Source: Brasenia schreberi (lineage: Eukaryota > Streptophyta > Magnoliopsida > Nymphaeales > Cabombaceae). Taken from it: a stretch of 64,000 bases of DNA. Shown in pieces: positions 49,586 to 61,486 of the stretch. The notes below the pieces were generated by a model. That model did no database searches, was not told the DNA's origin, and was given only the letters and a program-made list of their open reading frames with translations. How positions within the stretch are numbered: the stretch's first letter is position 1; the number at the start of each line of letters is the position of its first letter. The translations under genes and the position numbers were made by a program. Location of the stretch: positions 7,200,501 through 7,264,500 of the forward strand of contig JAYKKT010000064.1 in NCBI GenBank assembly GCA_036023115.1, written 5' to 3'.

Positions 49586-51460
49586 TTATTTTATTATTTG
49601 ACATATTCCTAACTCATGTTTGCACTTCAGATGATTTTATGGCATTGCAAAGGCCACGCATGAATGCATATACATATAACCCATTGCCACCTAAATATAA
49701 CAGTCTATTGGGTACAATTAATCAATGCTAAAGTTGGTCTCTCTAATAAAGTGACACGAGGGAATAATTTCAATGCATTGACGGGTACGTGATGTGGACG
49801 AAACTAATATAATATAAAAAATTAAGATCACAACATTAAGGTAATTTATAGATTAGATGAAAATAAAATGTGGTCCTGGCAAGTTACGTAAGGAGAATGT
49901 AGGTCAACCCAGACAGAAAAGCAACCTGAAAATATCTTGTCAATATCAAATTTTGAACTATTTTCAGAATCATTTAGAAAACTGGCAGAGTTCAGAATAA
50001 TCAATTTGGCATGAATAGGAAAGTTCTAAATAAGAGAACAAAACTATAAAATATGTGAAAACTAATTGAAAAAAATTATAATAAGCTGAACCAATGCAAC
50101 CAGAAAATATAATTTTTGGTTGGATCCAGTTTCGAATTGGGCAGTGCAGGCTGATCCAACTCGATTCTGACAATTGTTAGCTCAAGAATTTGGGTATGTC
50201 ATAGTCCCATGTTGGAGATCTCATGGTTTTCATTCTTTGAGAAAGTGTTTACAATTTTATAGTGGTGATACTTCTCAGAAAGTTGGCCTTTTCGGGGGCG
50301 TTTGATTAAGAGGCCTAGGTCTACGGAGCTAGAACTATGTAAGGCCCGGGACTCATAATTAAACGCAGGCCCCATCTCGCAATAAAAAGCAGGATCATAA
50401 TATCCTGCTTTTTACTTTGACTTGTTTAGTGGGTTGTTAAAATTAGGCCTACATGCTCGGGCTCATAATCAAATGCCCCCTTAAACCATGCTTGATCATG
50501 TACATACTGAACCACAATGAGCAAAGCTGCCAACCTTGTTTAAACCTCCTTTTCCACCACTAACATACTCAAGGATAACTTATGTTTGGCTCAAGTTTAT
50601 AGATATATAAAGAGAGTAGTGGTTGCATAATGTTTAAATTCCATAGTTTTAGTAAAACATCTTGATCGTTCATTTTTTAAGATTACTAATAGAGATTTGA
50701 ATTATTTTGCATTTAACGATGTAAAATACAAAAAATATAAAGTTCAAATATTCACTGTTGATCTTAAAAATTGAACGTAGTAATATTTAAGTAAGATTAT
50801 TCATCCAAAAACATTATACTTTTACCGCCTTTCCTGTATATATATTTAGAGAGAAAGAAATTAAAAATTGTATCCTAAAAAAATAACAGATTAGCTGTAT
50901 ATTGAAAAAATAAACCTTTTCGAATAAGAAGTTTCCTTTCAATCCTGACATGATACTTTTTGGCTTAGGCCTCCGTTGTAGTTAAGCATTCATATGGCCC
51001 ATGCTAAGATTCGACTTTGAATGGCTAGATTATGAGCATTCAAATCCAAGTTGGTATATTGACCTTATTCATGGTCGTCATTATTATCTTTCACCAAGTA
51101 GAAGACTAAATGCCGAGTTGGCCGATCCTTCTTTGCAACAATATTTTGGGGAACTTTAGAAAATATTTCCTAGAATTAAAATTTCTAAGAAAATATTTCC
51201 TACAATTAGAACTTTAATCTCTCTCTCTCTCTCACACACACACACATACACAACACACACATCTTGTCACTCTCCTACTGCCATAATTTAAATGCGCGAG
51301 ATAAGGAACAATGTGCCACTTCGTGAAAAAGTTCAAATAAGTGAGAGAAAGGGGTAACTTATGTTGCACCATTTACCTTTCCTATCCAGCGACTAAGTTC
51401 AGACATAGATGAAAAGGATGACAAGGTTCCAAAGAATCAAGATTCAAGTTTTTTGTTTGG
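49586..51460. other. non-coding stretch with a MITE, no gene seen
   Basis: AT-rich intergenic DNA. Apart from the MITE at 50294-50480, it holds an AT-rich repeat relic (50650-50785) and a CT/CA microsatellite at about 51221-51262. Confidence 0.5.
50294..50480. mobile_element. 187-bp MITE with terminal inverted repeats
   Basis: GGGGGCGTTTGATTA at 50294-50308 is matched by TAATCAAATGCCCCC at 50466-50480 (one mismatch). A perfect 12-bp-arm hairpin (AAAAAGCAGGAT and ATCCTGCTTTTT) sits inside at 50384-50413. It has no coding capacity. The target duplication is not clear. Confidence 0.75.
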
Positions 51461-51468
51461 TATAAAAG
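51461..51468 (+). promoter_or_regulatory. TATA box of the CLE gene
   Basis: TATAAAAG about 200 bp upstream of the CLE start codon, followed by CT and GT repeats in the presumed leader. Confidence 0.5.
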
Positions 51469-51665
51469 CGTGTCATCAGAACTCTCTCTCTCGGTGTGTG
51501 TGTGTGTGTGGACATTATCTGTCTTTTCCGTGATCTTAATGAAGACCCGCTGAAGACCTGTAACGTCAAGCTTTCCTGTTGTGTCCCCTCTGCTTCACTT
51601 GCTATTTGTCTTTCTAGTCTTTCTGGAATTAGAAATCAACATAAGAGTGTGGAATCAATCACAGT

Positions 51666-51908
51666 ATGCAGCCAGTTCTGCTTGCGATGAGGAAGAATAA
51701 AATTTCGATTTTGTGTTTGTGGGTGCTCCTCATGCTTCTGAGTACAAGCTCTTCTGGTTCAGTCAAACTGAAAAAAGAGAGGTTTGTGAACTTGGTTCCC
51801 CTTCCAGCTCAATCCCTTGAGAGAAATCGCAGCTTTGAAGATGTAGAGAAAGTGCTTGGACAAGAGAAGAGAAGGATCCACACCGGCCCGAATCCCCTCC
51901 ACAATTAG
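51666..51908 (+). CDS. CLE signalling peptide precursor (CLE16/17-like)
   Basis: A single-exon ORF of 80 codons ending exactly in a CLE dodecapeptide, RRIHTGPNPLHN (residues 69-80). An N-terminal signal peptide (ISILCLWVLLMLL core, residues 13-25) precedes a variable charged middle part. A second in-frame ATG at residue 8 is also a possible start. CLE proteins are secreted; the processed 12-13 residue peptide is perceived by CLV1/BAM/CLV2-type leucine-rich receptor kinases and controls meristem or vascular cell fate. Histidine at peptide position 4, instead of the usual proline, matches the CLE16/CLE17 group as I remember it. There is no intron and no disruption. Receptor and organ cannot be told from this window. 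Confidence 0.88.
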   Translation: MQPVLLAMRKNKISILCLWVLLMLLSTSSSGSVKLKKERFVNLVPLPAQSLERNRSFEDVEKVLGQEKRRIHTGPNPLHN

Positions 51909-53060
51909 CTACTGAGATTTGCGTCAGACGGAAGACTCGGACTGGAGGCGAATCGGACAAGCTAGTGCCGTCGTTGAATCGTCCGAGAGGCTTCGTCAGG
52001 AGGGTTTACAGCAGGGAGAACAGAAATTTCCAGCACAATATGTACGATTCTTTTTCACTTGTACAAAACATTGTGATTGCTGCTGCTTTTTGTCTCTTCC
52101 CTTGCCATTCTTTCTCTAGAATTTGTGGTGTAATTTTTAGTTTTCATTTGGTTCTTTTGCCATTTGATGAAAGAGTTGGCTTTTTCAAAAGGCCAAGGTA
52201 ATGCAAAGCCTTGCAGTTTGTGGTCTCAGAATGCCATCAGCTAGAATTGTAGCTGCTACTAGAGAACTAAAGACCGTAAAGACATGTCTCTTGGAGCTTG
52301 ATGTGGAGCCTGAATCACTCTTTCAGTAAATTTGTGCCCATCCAACTCCACAATGAGTTGAACAGGTTTGGATGGTGGCACCATCTCCTGCTTAGAAGGT
52401 GGGTTTTCAATATAGATGTATAAAGAAGCTCGCATCTTGTAATTGAACTGATTATAGTGAGATTTTCTTCGCAGAGCCCGTGGACACAGATGAACAAGGA
52501 AACCCTCACTCCAAACCATGTAAATCTTGTGTATGGTTGGTTGTTTCTGCGATCGATCATTCAATTCTTTATTCTATGTTCCCTAAGAATGTCCATAAAT
52601 GTCGTATCTGTCGAGAGCCCTCTGCCCTTGAAACTTTCTTGTGAACAAAATTACCGCAAAATATGGCTTCTCTTTGCTCAATTACTTTCTTGCATCACAA
52701 AAGCCTTCAAACGAGGAAGGAAGGAGGACAACCTATATCGTAATTATTTTTCCCTGTGCAGAGAACACTCTCTTGCTGTCGCCAATTCCGTGTGAGGATC
52801 AATTTTCGAATTGAATCGTCTCCCAAAACATTCAGAGATTACTTATTCCAGTTTGGCCAGAATTGGTGATCTAATATTCAGAAAATGAAACTAATCGGCT
52901 TACATTTGATTCAATTCTGTTCATGGTAGATTGAAGAGTCACACTAGTGTCCTAGAATCGATGGAATTGTTGCGAAGATTTGGTTTATAATATCAGATTA
53001 TTTCAAGACTATATTTTTAAGATTAAGCTGTTATTTTAACTTATAGCAGTTTTGCAGTAA
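51909..53060. other. CLE 3' side and non-coding stretch
   Basis: Overlapping short ORFs on both strands show no domain. I see no repeats of note. Confidence 0.45.
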
Positions 53061-53067
53061 CTGGTAG

Positions 53068-53469
53068 GCATTGGATGGACTTAAATGCGGGCATGATTAT
53101 CATCTTCTAAAGAGGAGGGCTGACATCCATTTCGATCAGGGTTGGGACCATCTAATTGAATTGAGAAATATTGGATGGCTGCCATTTTGTAACTATGAAA
53201 AGATGCTCTGTATGGCTACTCATTCTGGAGATATGCTGCATTCAACACTTGTTGTTCATCATCACGGGCATCATTATTATTGTCATGGTCATGATTATGA
53301 TGGCCATCATCATCATGACTGCCATCATCATGAGGACAGACTAGCTGAGCCTGACATGCACCCCATGTCATGTCCCATTCAAATCATGTGTACTGGCAGT
53401 CCTAATAAGGATATAGAACAGGAGGTTGGAGCACCCAACAAGGAGGGTTTAGATGGGCCAGAGCTATAG
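53068..53469 (+). CDS. unrecognised His-rich ORF, possibly a terminal exon
   Basis: 134 codons are open from just after an in-frame TAG (53065-53067) to a TAG stop. There is no ATG near the 5' end, so if it is real it is probably a last exon whose acceptor would be the TGGTAG at 53067. The N-terminal part has hydrophobic and charged residues in natural-looking order (GWDHLIELRNIGWLPF). A 28-residue block around residues 64-91 is packed with His and has two Cys (YYCHGHDYDGHHHHDCHHH), a possible metal-binding segment. The end is acidic and Gly/Pro-rich. I do not know a family with this layout. No upstream exon was identified. Confidence 0.35.
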   Translation, partial: ALDGLKCGHDYHLLKRRADIHFDQGWDHLIELRNIGWLPFCNYEKMLCMATHSGDMLHSTLVVHHHGHHYYCHGHDYDGHHHHDCHHHEDRLAEPDMHPMSCPIQIMCTGSPNKDIEQEVGAPNKEGLDGPEL

Positions 53470-53944
53470 TAAACGGTAACCTGTAGTGTACTTTGTGTGT
53501 GTGTGAGAGAGAAAGAGTTAAACAACAAAATTCAGCTTTTCAAAATAAGAAAGTAGAAAGAGAAAATTTTATAGAAGTGTTTGATTATGAGACCGAGGTT
53601 ATGAAACCAAAACTCCAATTCCAGTTCCAGTTACCCACTCTTAAAGGTAGATTGCAATGGCATAGAACCTACTTCCACTCTTAAAGGTAGATTGCATATA
53701 ACCCTACTTTTTACTGCACACAGAAGCCCGCATTTGATTACAAGGAGAATTGGAATTGTGATTCTAGTTTGATAGTACTAGGTCTCATAAACAAACACTT
53801 TGATGATAGCTCAAATGTGGAGGGCCTGGTTCCCACTTAAGCAAGACAATCGCTTGATCATACAGGCTAATTATCACCAATCTGGATCAAACTCACCCAA
53901 AACCTCTCGACAGGGACTCTGATAGCCATCAACCCAACACAAGG

Positions 53945-53946
<2 letters not shown>

Positions 53947-53988
<42 letters not shown>
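53947..53988. repeat. CT microsatellite
   Basis: About 21 uninterrupted CT units. Confidence 0.95.
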
Positions 53989-53990
<2 letters not shown>

Positions 53991-54474
53991 TTCACAGAAG
54001 AGAGAGCGTGGCCATTGTAGTTCACTTAAAAAAATCCAGCATTTCGGCTTATCTAGTTTTTTAGAGAAAAAAATGGTCTAAAAGATCAAAACTAGAAATA
54101 GGTAGAAAGTCAGATAAAAGATGCCCTTTTTAAATTTGAGAAGGAAATTAGTATATTAAAAAGTAAAAAAGAAGACTGATGAATTGTTGCAATCTTAGAA
54201 AAAGATAGGTTTTATCATCAAGGCTTATGAATGAACAGATAAAGAGGGGAAGAACATTACTAATCTTTATCGTCTATTGTCTAAAGTCCCTCGATTTATT
54301 CGACGGACTCCAGATTTCAAATCTACCGTGTAATAGATTTAAAGAGATGGTTTAAGAGTCTGGAACTACACATGTTCAATTTGTTGTGAGATTGTTGTGA
54401 GATTTATAATATAACATACCAATCAGGAAGAACGAGCTCATAGTCGGAAAGCTTTACCCCCATAATGGGCTGTC

Positions 54475-54674
<200 letters not shown>

Positions 54675-56075
54675 AGCACACTGTTACTAATATTCTCGCT
54701 TGATGAATGAAAAACTTATTGATACTTTAATATGGCAAAGTGAATGCTCCTTGCATATGGTTTTTAGCAGTGTGTTTCTGTTGTGTGGTTGTTACTAGTC
54801 ACAATACTGCTTATGATGATTTTAAAGTTAAGCTTGACAGTGGAGCAACCATTTATCAGTCATTTCTATAAAACCTGAGGACAACATAAAAAGAGATTAT
54901 TAAAAGATTATTAAAGGATAAAAGGAGATGTATAGTCAGTGGTGGACCCACTGTAGGGCGAGTTGAGGCATACGCCTCATCTGAATTTTTTTGAGTATGT
55001 CATTTTATATAGGAAAATATAAGTGCATTGTGGAGGTTAAATATAAGTATACCTCTCACCCCAAAAAAATTCCTGGGTTTGTTGTTGTATACAGTCAAAG
55101 TGAAAAGTTGTAGACAAACTATGTTTCGGTTGGCTATACTGTGGTACATTATTTAAATCTTGTATGGAGGTATTTTCTAACAATTATTATCTTGATACTT
55201 GGGGTAAATAACAAAATAACCAATTGCATACTAACTCATTCAAAATCACTTTAATGCATCTTTCAAAGTAAAAAGTTTACATCTGATTCCTTTTAATGGC
55301 GTTTCTCCTTATTATTTACCACATTATATTATTTATTTTATTAGATACGTATGGAGTAGGTGTGGTTACACAAACCTAAGAACATTTTCAGTTGTAGTTT
55401 TCAATCAAACTTCACAACAAAAATAAGCAAATTCTGTGATGGAATTCAACGAGGAACAACTTTCCTTGCTATTCAGTCACCATCTAGCAATGGAATGGCG
55501 ACCAAGTTCGTCCTCAGCTATTCAGACAGGGATTCTGTAGTAGCTGAGCGACGGTATTCTGTTGCCATTGCTGGGAGACGGGAATTTCAAGCTTATAGCA
55601 CAATTAGTTGCCAATAAAAGTTCCTTGTAGTAAATTTACATGACAATAGTAAATTTAGAGAAAATATTTTATAAAAATCTTAGAAGTAATGCATGATCTA
55701 CAACCTCTCCATGCAATGACTTTACGGTAAGATCTGCTCAAGTAGTCACACTATTATCCTCCACAAAATCATCTCTCACTTTTTCTTTAAAAATCTTCCA
55801 AAATACCTCAAAGTATCAAAAGAGATCAGCAATGCTTTATGGTACCAAGTGTTGCGAGCCTATTATTAACATATCTATGGAGCATATTTATATAAGAAAT
55901 GAAGATATTGAGATATATGTATGACAAACAAGAAAAAATCAGTCTCTAATGAGGTTTTTAGACAAATAGTTAGTGTAACACTAATTGAAGATAAATTGAG
56001 ATAGACAAACATCTCTCTTCTCACCAAAACCCCCCTTTTGGGATTTCGGCATGCAAATAACCCCTAAGTGACATG

Positions 56076-56083
56076 AATCCAAC
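56076..56083. repeat. left target-site duplication of the hAT element
   Basis: AATCCAAC here and GATCCAAC at 59201-59208 match at seven of eight positions; 8 bp is the hAT-specific length. Confidence 0.8.
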
Positions 56084-56279
56084 CAGTGTTGTTGTATCAT
56101 ATCGTATCATGTATCATTTTGGTCCATGATATGATACGTATCACATCATATCACCCCATTTTATTTTTATTACTAAAAAATTGAAAAAACAAAAAATCTA
56201 AAAATATTCAAGAAAAATCACGATAACTGAAAACAATTCATATAATGCATAAGTTGAGTAAATATTCATCAATCACCAT

Positions 56280-56483
56280 TCAATAACTTTCATAATTGAA
56301 AAAAATTATATATTTGTAATTAGTATCAACTAAATAATCTTCATATTCTCCTCCTTGTTCAAGATCATCACGACCTTCAGTTTCAAAATCAAAATCATCT
56401 CCTTGATGTTGTTGCGGTCCTTCTAAATTAATCCATTTAATATTTTCTATAGTTAAGAGTATATTTACTTCACTATCTTCCAT
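56280..56483 (-). pseudogene. hAT transposase acidic C-terminus fragment
   Basis: The acidic stretch GDDFDFETEGRDDLEQGGEYEDY resembles the tail that follows the dimerisation domain in plant hAT transposases. It begins after a long non-open gap. Confidence 0.55.
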
Positions 56484-57523
56484 AATTCACTCCTCTTAGA
56501 CATCAAAATTATCCGAACTTATTGGATCAAATTGGTTATCCTCCCTATTGAACTTTTTTAATTGCCTACAAGAAAGATAAGTAAATAATATTAACAATAA
56601 AATAAAATATTAAATTGAATACTTAATTAGTAAGTAATTATATTAGCTTTGTTCAGTCGCATGTTGCAATAATGAAAACTAAGTTATTGAGTCGCTTATG
56701 TTCCAACCTATTGCACTTTTTTGTGCAGATATTTTCAAAAGCACTCCAATTCCTTTACACTACAAGTTTGATTTAAATTTTTATTCTAAAATCTCTTAGG
56801 TTTGGGCAATCACTTTCAAACCTATTTCACCAAATATCTAATAAAAAAACATAAAGATTTATTTCATAATAAATATAAGATTTAACAAACTTAAATATTG
56901 AGATAAATAGTTTACTTAGATGCATAATAGTATGTTTGTGAATGACTACAAGCAAACCCATCATGTAAAGAGCATTATCATAGATCTCTATCTCTCGATA
57001 TATAACACTGCTCTGCTCTCATCAGGAAACAATCCGTGTATAAAATCAATTATACCTTGATTAATCTCACCATCCTTTTTAAAGCTTGCAGAATACTTAA
57101 ATGTTGGATTTAGGAAGTAAGATGTTACATGAATAGGTTGATGCAATTGTTTATTCCATCTATTATCGATAGTATTTCACACAGGCACATAATCTCTCTT
57201 TTTTTATATGCTTGTAATAAATTTTTTAGCCATATTTATAGAAAGATAACACATAGATGACTTCTCCTTTTTGTATGCCAATCTCAAAACTTTGACTAAA
57301 GGATATGTGATCCTTAATAATCTAACATAGAAATTCTAAAATATACTCCTAAAGATTGTCTCTGAAATCTCGTTTAATTTTCTATTTCTTCTATTTTGAG
57401 CTAACTCTACAAATTGCTATCACTAATTTGAGAAAAATATTTTCTTTAAAGCTTATTTTGTTTAACAATGCTCTATACTGATAAGAAATTAATTACAAAC
57501 CGAGTAACATATGTACAAATGAG

Positions 57524-57793
57524 CTATGCACCATTTGTATATCTCGTCATCATACATAATACAAAAGCATGATTATAGATAACTTTTGTAATATATTGAC
57601 AACACTTAGTTATTGCCTTTACCTCATTCATCTCTCTAATATCATCTATAATGAGATCTAAACAATAGGCTGTACATGATGTCCAATAAAAAGTCTCATA
57701 TGTATCAATTAACTCATTTTCAACTGTTTTATAGTTAACTGTATTATCTGTAATTAATTGGACTATATTCTGAAGCTCAATCTCTAATATCAC
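57524..57793 (-). pseudogene. hAT transposase central domain (DUF659-type) fragment
   Basis: The frame reads IVQLITDNTVNYKTVENEL, then FYWTSCTAYCLDLIIDDI and YITKVIYNHAFVLCMMTRYTNG. This follows the hAT pattern (V.QVITDNA.NY, W..C.AHC..L, FIYNH) closely. In the second motif tyrosine stands where family members usually have histidine. Confidence 0.9.
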
Positions 57794-58391
57794 CTTATCA
57801 AGTTCTTACCTTAAAACCTCTTTGGTATGCAACTCCTTTGACATGTCTAGAGATCTCAAAAATATAAGTCATTAAGGATAATAAAAAAGAAAGTTTCACA
57901 AAGTTCTTCCTTGTCTATTTGTTCATCTGTCTACCATGATTGTTCATTTCATCTTCTTTCATAACTTTCTTAAAATTGAATAACACTCTTCGACTTGAAT
58001 AATAGTATTGTCTAATAGTTTCTCTCTCAACATTTAATAAGATAACATCTTATACCCTTAACTAATATTATTGCTTAAAAATGAAAAGAATTTGCTTCAT
58101 TAAATAGAATGCATGCATAAAACCATCTCCCTACTATAAGGTCGACTTACTCATGCAATTTCTTTGAAGCCATAGCAACACGAATTCTATGTTGAGCATC
58201 AAGTGTAATAGTAGGAGGAAAACACAATTGTATACGATAGTAAGACCTTTCTCTAGAACTTCCTCTTATACCACTTTCAACCTCTTCAACAACCCTTTTT
58301 CCTTTAGTTTGGTCGAAAACTACTACTACTACTACCAATCTCTGTTATAGCATTAGAAAGGATGTTATTACAAAGTTTATCATCTTACTCA

Positions 58392-58421
58392 AGTATATAT
58401 ATATATATATATATATATATC
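58392..58421. repeat. TA microsatellite inside the hAT element
   Basis: About 14 TA units in a row. Confidence 0.9.
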
Positions 58422-58467
58422 ATCCTTTTGTTGTCTCTTTTCAACTTTCAATCATATATAGATATTG

Positions 58468-58668
58468 TCATTTAATGACTTCTGATACTTTCTTAACTTT
58501 GTCCATGCAATGAGCAACCTCTTTGCTAATTCCTTCTAGGTGATGCTTTAAACAAGAAATTCTACCACTAATCATCTTCTCACAAAAAATACATCTTATT
58601 TTCAATATGTTTTCCTCAACTGCTCTGCATTGCAGGATTATCAAACCGATATTAAGAGTCCCTAACAC
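58468..58668 (-). pseudogene. hAT BED-type zinc finger fragment
   Basis: Minus-strand peptide with IRCIFCEKMISGRISCLKHH followed by LEGISKEVAHC. This is the C-x2-C ... H-x4/5-C/H arrangement of a BED finger, with the second half of the plant hAT consensus. Confidence 0.88.
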
Positions 58669-59208
58669 CCATTTATGTCATCTCAATTTAATACTTTAAT
58701 CTTAATAAACCTAAAAATAAATACACTTCACAAATCCTCAATCTTCACTTTATAAACTACCAAAACACTCAAATAGAGTGTCTTCCACTTCACCAATACA
58801 ATAAAAGGATATTCACGTACTTTATAAGTTCATATATTGTCATTCAAAAAGGAAAAATAAATAACACAAAAAAACACTAAATACAAAGAGAAAAATGAAA
58901 AAACTATGCCACTACAACCAGAATGATGGTGTTGCTATTGTCGTAGTGATGGTGACATTAGAGACCATTGAAAACCCTTGGACATGCCTCACCCTACCTT
59001 TAAGTCATTTGGGAGGAGCTTGAAGATGCAAACGGAAGCTAAAAACCCTACAAAAATACGATATGAGCAATACACTGTATCATGCGATATAGCCTATCGC
59101 ATGATATTGTATCTTATATAGATACAAGTATCATGTGACGTATTGTGGTGTCCATGTATCACATTGTAACGTACAATATGGTGCAATACGAATAACATTG
59201 GATCCAAC

Positions 59209-59917
59209 TTGAACTCAATCTACTTCTGGATCTAAACCTCAAAATGTATTCAATTATTTAGCGAAATCCTTATTTTAAAGCCAAATGTGACTAATCGAGG
59301 TCATATGCAAACCAGCTTAGACACATGTACCAGAAAGGACTTTTTCTGCTGGTCTGTTCTACGTCCCTACCTTTCGCCCTTGTGGGGAGTGTATGCATGA
59401 AGGGGTAAGTCTGAAAATACTTGAATAATTTTTTTATCAAGGAAAGAGTGGTGGTCATTAGTAGGGGAATTCATGGTTCGGTTCTAGTCTCAACCTTGAA
59501 CTAAACCTCTAGTTTCGGATCTTAACTTTAAAGAACCGAACCAAACCAAATCAAATCTAAACTGTGGTTCTACTTATTTAAGGGTTTCACTAAATATAAT
59601 GCATTATTCATCAATTTACTTGGATCTATGGTCCACATTTTATATGTATATGAGATTGTAAAACTCATATAAAACTTATAAACTTGTTAATATTTATGTT
59701 CATGTAAGTAATATAAACTTTATACACATATATATTCACATTTTATATGTATACACATTTATATATATCTAAATATATATATCTAAACTTATAGACGTAT
59801 AGAAATTTATATATAATGCCTAGCCTTATATTCTTGCAGGTTGGGAGCCCTTAAACTTTCCCTCACGTTTTAAAAGTTTGATTCGATTCTTCATAAATGG
59901 TCACTATGGGAACCTTA

Positions 59918-60016
<99 letters not shown>

Positions 60017-61486
60017 TTAAAAGGTAATTAAGTCTTGGTGAACGTTGCAGACCAGACCCGTTACTAGGGTCGTGGGTCCACGGCTCTTCTAAAAGTTGAA
60101 GATCCCGTTTATCTTCTAAGCGGTTGCTGCCGAAGTAGCGTTCAACTTTACTTTATACATCTGACTGGTTAACTACAAAGCAATTTCGTTCCTCCCGAGA
60201 AAAACTCTGCTTATTTTAATTTGGATTGGCATTTACAGACAACCAAAGCATGGATGAATAACGTGGCGAATATGCATTAAAACGTGGTTTGAATTTCTGA
60301 TCCTTATAGAATATGAGTCGACTCGACGGTCTCGATGTATTCAAGCATAGCAGTGTCCTCTCAATGGTCAAGATGTCTGAGACCACTCGTCCATCCTTAC
60401 TTCGCAAGAGGTTGTACTTGGCTCTCCCTTGCACTAATGAATGGGAAAGCGGAAGTGGAGAGACAAAGGAGTTTTTTTCCATGAAAGAGAAGTGACTGGC
60501 AAGTTTCTATGTCGAAGAACCAAAACTAATTCCTTTCGACCATTATCTTCTATCTCTAGATGGCGCCTTTGATTTTTATTGGTGTTTTGTTCTATTGTCA
60601 TGATTTTATATTCTTTACTTTGGAAGGATCTTGTTTTTTTATTCTCATTGTTGGGGTTTTGTAAGGTGGTCGATTTTTATTGGTGCCTTTCAACATCCCT
60701 TAACTGTAGTGATGCTTTTACAAGATGTGCTCGTACAAGGTGACCATTTCTGATTGAGGTTTTATTCTTTTGTCAATTCATGATTTTATATTTTTCGCTT
60801 TGAGAGATTCCTGTTTTTATGAAGCCACCCCGCCTTCTACCCCTTCTTATTTCAGCTGTTGTCAAATATTCAAGATACTTAAATAATATTAACAAAGTGT
60901 AACTGACATGAGACCCTCTTCTTCCTATGACCTAAAAAGGTGACTTGAGCGTTGCATTCAATCACATCACAGAGTCCATCCAATGAGCGAAGTGTAGACA
61001 CTTTGGTTGCTATTTCTTAGAGTTTGACTTAAATGAAGCTGTAAAGTTTGCAGCATTTCGGATTTTCAACCAAACACGTCGAGATTTCATGACCCCCAAA
61101 GATAAAACACAGGTATCAAAGACGATGCAGTAGACTCATATAATCAATATGTTGATGATATCCACAAGGGTCTTCGGAAACAAATGCAGACAGAAGAAAA
61201 GTACACTAAAGGAATGTCCACCCATAAACAATTTATTTATGGCACTTAGAAATCTCCCTGTAATCATGATAACATTCTACAAGAGAACGTTGGGCAAACA
61301 AGAATAAGAATAGAGAAAGAAAAAGCCAAGAAAGCTCGTCAAATGAGCAAATCAGATGTAACTTAGAAGTAAACCATGTTAGCTTGATGAGAGAATAACT
61401 CAGTTTGATTAGACTACTCTTTTTAAGTATTGAGCATTAGCTCCTCCCGTGTTCAGAGCGGAAATGTGTGTTGTTGGACAGATCTG
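59209..61486. other. non-coding stretch, no gene seen
   Basis: Holds a GAACCGG-type repeat relic (59465-59570), a GT-GA microsatellite (59919-60013) and two related 45-bp words (TGGTGTTTTGTTCTATTGTC near 60580 and its relative near 60760). Short ORFs have no domain. Confidence 0.5.
59919..60013. repeat. compound microsatellite (GT)n(GA)n
   Basis: About 10 GT units followed by about 37 GA units. Confidence 0.95.

Larger units (their letters stand above)
56084..59200 (-). mobile_element. degenerate hAT DNA transposon
   Basis: The left end CAGTGTTGTTGTATC and the inverse of the right end CAATGTTATTCGTAT are imperfect terminal inverted repeats of hAT type, next to an 8-bp target duplication. 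Between them the minus strand retains, in the right order, a BED zinc finger (58668-58468), a Lys-rich linker (58338-58147), the central transposase domain (57793-57524) and an acidic C-terminus (56483-56280). Subterminal regions are full of GTATCATAT/ATATGATAC words. Many stops make it inactive. Length is about 3.1 kb. Confidence 0.88.

Noticed and set aside
52259..52564. 101-codon minus-strand ORF
   Set aside because: Overlaps another ORF on the same strand and one on the plus strand; no motif and no splice context.
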